Source: Flammeovirgaceae bacterium UBA5008 (lineage in GTDB: Bacteria; Bacteroidota; Bacteroidia; Cytophagales; Cyclobacteriaceae). Taken from it: DNA of 64,000 nt. The number at the start of each line of letters is the position of its first letter. Position 1 is the stretch's first letter. Below are positions 61,425 to 64,000 of this stretch, one piece after another. Under the pieces are notes generated by a model. It was not told the origin of the DNA and made no database searches. It worked only from the letters and a program-made list of their open reading frames with translations. The stretch is from NCBI GenBank assembly GCA_002398365.1, contig DGYK01000013.1, positions 84,913 to 148,912 of the forward strand, in the 5' to 3' direction. The translations under genes and the position numbers were made by a program.

Positions 61425-64000
61425 CTACTTATCATTATCAATGCTATCCGCTTTTACTTTTTGTTTTAACTCCGATTGATCGATCTGCAAAAGCTTGGCT
61501 TTAGCGGCAGACTTAACTTCTTCGGTGGGGAAGTTATCGATCAGTGATTTCAACACGGCTTTGGCATTGAATGAATCGCCACTTGCCAAAAAATTATCCG
61601 ACAAGAGTAAGTATGACTTTCCTACCCATTCGGTATACGATGCAAAATCAGTGTTGAGACTTACCAGCGTTTCATAGCATTGCTTGTAGTCTTTGCTTTG
61701 ATAAAACAATTCTCCCAAACGATACTTAGCTTCAGCTCCAAACTCATCTTGAGCTGAATTGATGGTAGTCAGGTATTCGTCCTTAGCAGTTTCAAAATCT
61801 CCGGAAGCCTGTGCGTTTTTTCCCAGATAAAGAGTGGCCTTATTCGCTGCGCCTACTTGGCTGCTTCCCTTTTCCAGAATGGTTTGAGCGTAGAGCTTGG
61901 AAGAATCATATTTACCCAATAAGTAATACGACTCCATCAAACCATTCCAGGCTGTATACAAATCTTTTTTCAGACTGGCTGTTTTGGCCAGCTGTTGAAA
62001 TTGAACTACTGCCTTGTCGTACTTGGCTTGTTTAAATTCCAATTCGGCAATTCGGCCAACCACCCGATTTAAAAATTCAAAACTTTTCACGTTTACCAAT
62101 CCATAATAAACCGGTAGAGCACCATTAAAATCGCGGGTGCGGTAGTAAGATTCAGCTAAGTAATACTGTGCATAAGTTAGGCGGGGACTGGTTGGATATT
62201 GTCTGATATAATTGGTTAGGCTGGTAATCGCTCGCTTGTAATCTTCGATAGAATATTGATTCTTGGCAGACTCAAACTCCACCGCTTCAATGCCTTTGGC
62301 ATCCGGATTACTTTGACGATAGGCGGCCAAGTATTTATCGAACTCGTCCGAGCGCCCCGCCAGATTCAATGCTTCCTGCAAAGGCAACAACACATCTTTG
62401 GTACCTGGATGACTTGGGTATTGGGTCAGCACTGTGATGTAATCGCTGGCGGTTTTATTGTAGTCTTTCAAATTATAGTTGGATGCCGCGCGTTTTGTAT
62501 ACGCATAAGGTGCAAAGCGCGAAGTGGGATGCTCCTGCAACAATTTGGAATAATTAACCACAGCCGGAGCATAGTTGCCTTGCTCAAAATCCAATTGCGC
62601 ACGCTGAAAAATAGCTTCATCAATTACACTGGATTGGGCATAGTTCTTAATTACTACATCCAGTTCTTGAGATGCCTCCGGGTATTTTCGAAGAATACCA
62701 AAAATAACTCCGGATTGAAGGTGCGCATAATCCTTATCAGCTGTGTTTAGTTCAATCGCCTTTTTGTAATTAGCTAGTGCCTCGTTATACGATTTCGAGA
62801 TATAATAGCAATCAGCCAATCGCAACACACCATCCGCTAGATGGGCTGTGCCAGAAGTTGCCTTGTTACTAAAGTCTTTAAAATTAAAGAGGGCCTTATC
62901 GTACTGTTGTTGATTGAAGAAGCAGTACCCCATTCCATACCTCGCTTTCACCAACCAATTGGGAGCTACATCTGTCAATCCCACGATGCGTTGGTAATGA
63001 CTAATGGCGGGATCGTACTTCCGTAAAATAGACAGCGCTTCTCCACTCCAGAAGCTCGCCTCAGCCACATAGTTATTGTCCACCGGAGTTTGTAATGATT
63101 TCTCAAAAGCCTGAACAGCTTCTTCGTGGTTGTCTTTATTAAAGAAATCCAGTCCTTTTAATAAAGTAGCTTTTTGATATGCCCGATCAATAGCTGCATT
63201 GCGTTTAGGCAAGGACTCGATGTAGTCGATAGCACGATTAAAGTTGTTCGCGTTTACATAGGCATGCGAAAGCAACTCTTTCACTTCGTTTACATGAACA
63301 CTTCGCGGAAATGCAGTTAAGAACTTTTCAAATTCGGTAATCGCCTGATCGGGCCTTCCCATGTCGTAAGCCACTTTCGCAAACTGAAAGGTAGATTCTT
63401 CGACCAGCTGCTGATCGGCCTTATACTTGCGGGCAATGTCAAACGAAGTTAAGGCCATCGGTTTCTGATTACTTTTCAGATAAATCAATCCGAGGTAATA
63501 GGATGAATAATATCCGATGGAGTCTTTATCGGTGAATGACTGCTTCAGATATTGCAAAGCCACTGCATTTTGCTGGGTAACGAAGGCAGAATAGCCAGCA
63601 CGCAGCAACACACCTTTGTCGGCTCCCTCCTTTTGATCTTCTAAAAAAGCATTGTAAGCTGTCAATGCCGAAGTGTAATCTTTCTTTTTATAGTAGGCCT
63701 CTGCTTTCAGCAAAGCAATTTCATCCGCATTGGTAATGCCTTGTCGGTTTTGGATCGAGGTTGCATAAGTCAACAGCGATTCATAATCGCCCTTCTTGTA
63801 ATAAACATTAGCAATAAGGTAAGGCACTATGGCTGCGTACGCTTCGTTTTGTTCGGCACGTTTCAGATCGATCAACGCATTCTCAAAATCGCTCTGGCTG
63901 TATTCTACAAAACCGGCATAGTAACTGGCAGCAGGACCGTACTGGCCGCCTTGCATCTTCACAAAGTTGAATTGATCCAACGCTTCCTTTAAGAACTTCT
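61425..64000 (-). CDS. Large TPR protein, 5' end outside the window
   Basis: At least 858 residues are in view. The frame is open through the window edge at 64000, so the start lies upstream and the TTG at 63980 is internal. The protein is a continuous solenoid of about 20 tetratricopeptide repeats (units such as FWSGEALSILRKYDPAISHYQRIV and YYLAESYYRTRDFNGALPVYYGLV), with a charged, lysine-rich C-terminus. The pattern is like periplasmic YbgF/BamD-type TPR proteins. It is the first visible gene of the minus-strand envelope cluster (TPR, barrel, SPOR). Confidence 0.92.
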   Translation of the reverse strand, partial: KFLKEALDQFNFVKMQGGQYGPAASYYAGFVEYSQSDFENALIDLKRAEQNEAYAAIVPYLIANVYYKKGDYESLLTYATSIQNRQGITNADEIALLKAEAYYKKKDYTSALTAYNAFLEDQKEGADKGVLLRAGYSAFVTQQNAVALQYLKQSFTDKDSIGYYSSYYLGLIYLKSNQKPMALTSFDIARKYKADQQLVEESTFQFAKVAYDMGRPDQAITEFEKFLTAFPRSVHVNEVKELLSHAYVNANNFNRAIDYIESLPKRNAAIDRAYQKATLLKGLDFFNKDNHEEAVQAFEKSLQTPVDNNYVAEASFWSGEALSILRKYDPAISHYQRIVGLTDVAPNWLVKARYGMGYCFFNQQQYDKALFNFKDFSNKATSGTAHLADGVLRLADCYYISKSYNEALANYKKAIELNTADKDYAHLQSGVIFGILRKYPEASQELDVVIKNYAQSSVIDEAIFQRAQLDFEQGNYAPAVVNYSKLLQEHPTSRFAPYAYTKRAASNYNLKDYNKTASDYITVLTQYPSHPGTKDVLLPLQEALNLAGRSDEFDKYLAAYRQSNPDAKGIEAVEFESAKNQYSIEDYKRAITSLTNYIRQYPTSPRLTYAQYYLAESYYRTRDFNGALPVYYGLVNVKSFEFLNRVVGRIAELEFKQAKYDKAVVQFQQLAKTASLKKDLYTAWNGLMESYYLLGKYDSSKLYAQTILEKGSSQVGAANKATLYLGKNAQASGDFETAKDEYLTTINSAQDEFGAEAKYRLGELFYQSKDYKQCYETLVSLNTDFASYTEWVGKSYLLLSDNFLASGDSFNAKAVLKSLIDNFPTEEVKSAAKAKLLQIDQSELKQKVKADSIDNDK

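Overview
The window looks like ordinary chromosome of a Bacteroidota bacterium, most likely of the order Cytophagales (inference). The grounds are exported proteins and lipoproteins typical of the phylum, giant Y_Y_Y/beta-propeller sensor kinases, a TonB-ExbBD-SPOR-TPR envelope cluster, a DUF3098 gene beside ftsX and uppP, and -7 promoter elements of the TAnnTTTG type with little Shine-Dalgarno signal. Gene density is high, and no phage, insertion sequence, CRISPR array, tRNA or rRNA was recognised.

Layout. 1-4.3 kb: end of a phosphofructokinase gene, pgk, and two exported proteins. 4.3-6.1 kb: dnaX, split into two frames at a run of ten A, the expected layout of a gamma/tau slippage site. 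6.1-11.2 kb: small exported proteins, an unlisted 56-residue ORF, a band-7 lipoprotein, an LRR protein, a TerC-like membrane protein and a lipoprotein. 11.3-15.1 kb: a large TerB/FHA-like ABCG transporter and a YdcF protein. 15.2-17.4 kb: an arsenic operon (arsR, arsM, arsN2-like, arsC) with two matching 22-bp palindromes, one before arsR and one before arsM, and no efflux pump. 17.4-20.8 kb: serine synthesis, as a SerB-SerA fusion followed by SerC. 20.9-23.5 kb: three poorly known minus-strand genes. 23.5-30.4 kb: two tandem paralogous hybrid sensor kinases. 30.6-36.2 kb: an FAD oxidoreductase, a MORN/YwqK-repeat protein, and divergent tryptophan 2,3-dioxygenase and glutaryl-CoA dehydrogenase. 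36.3-41.0 kb: UDP-GlcNAc 2-epimerase, an exported protein and an exported TPR-CHAT protein. 41.2-43.0 kb: pcm and an aminotransferase. 43.0-47.9 kb: thrA-thrB-thrC on the minus strand, preceded by an unannotated Thr/Ile-rich leader peptide. 48.0-51.3 kb: a thioesterase, a possible HolD-like protein and a membrane pyrophosphatase. 51.4-53.3 kb: DUF2147, an ECF-like sigma factor and a probable anti-sigma partner. 53.4-56.9 kb: ftsX, DUF3098, uppP, truB and ribF, tightly packed. 56.9-64.0 kb (minus): a TPR protein, an outer-membrane barrel, a SPOR protein, then ExbB, ExbD and TonB.

Themes. Central metabolism (glycolysis, serine, threonine) sits beside envelope machinery. The most informative signals are regulatory and decoding ones that gene callers usually miss: the dnaX slippage run, the thr leader, the paired ars operators, and -7 elements lying so close to start codons that some mRNAs should be nearly leaderless. 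I saw no clearly new multi-gene defence or mobile system. The least explained proteins are the exported CHAT protein with its overlapping partner and the three genes at 20.9-23.2 kb.
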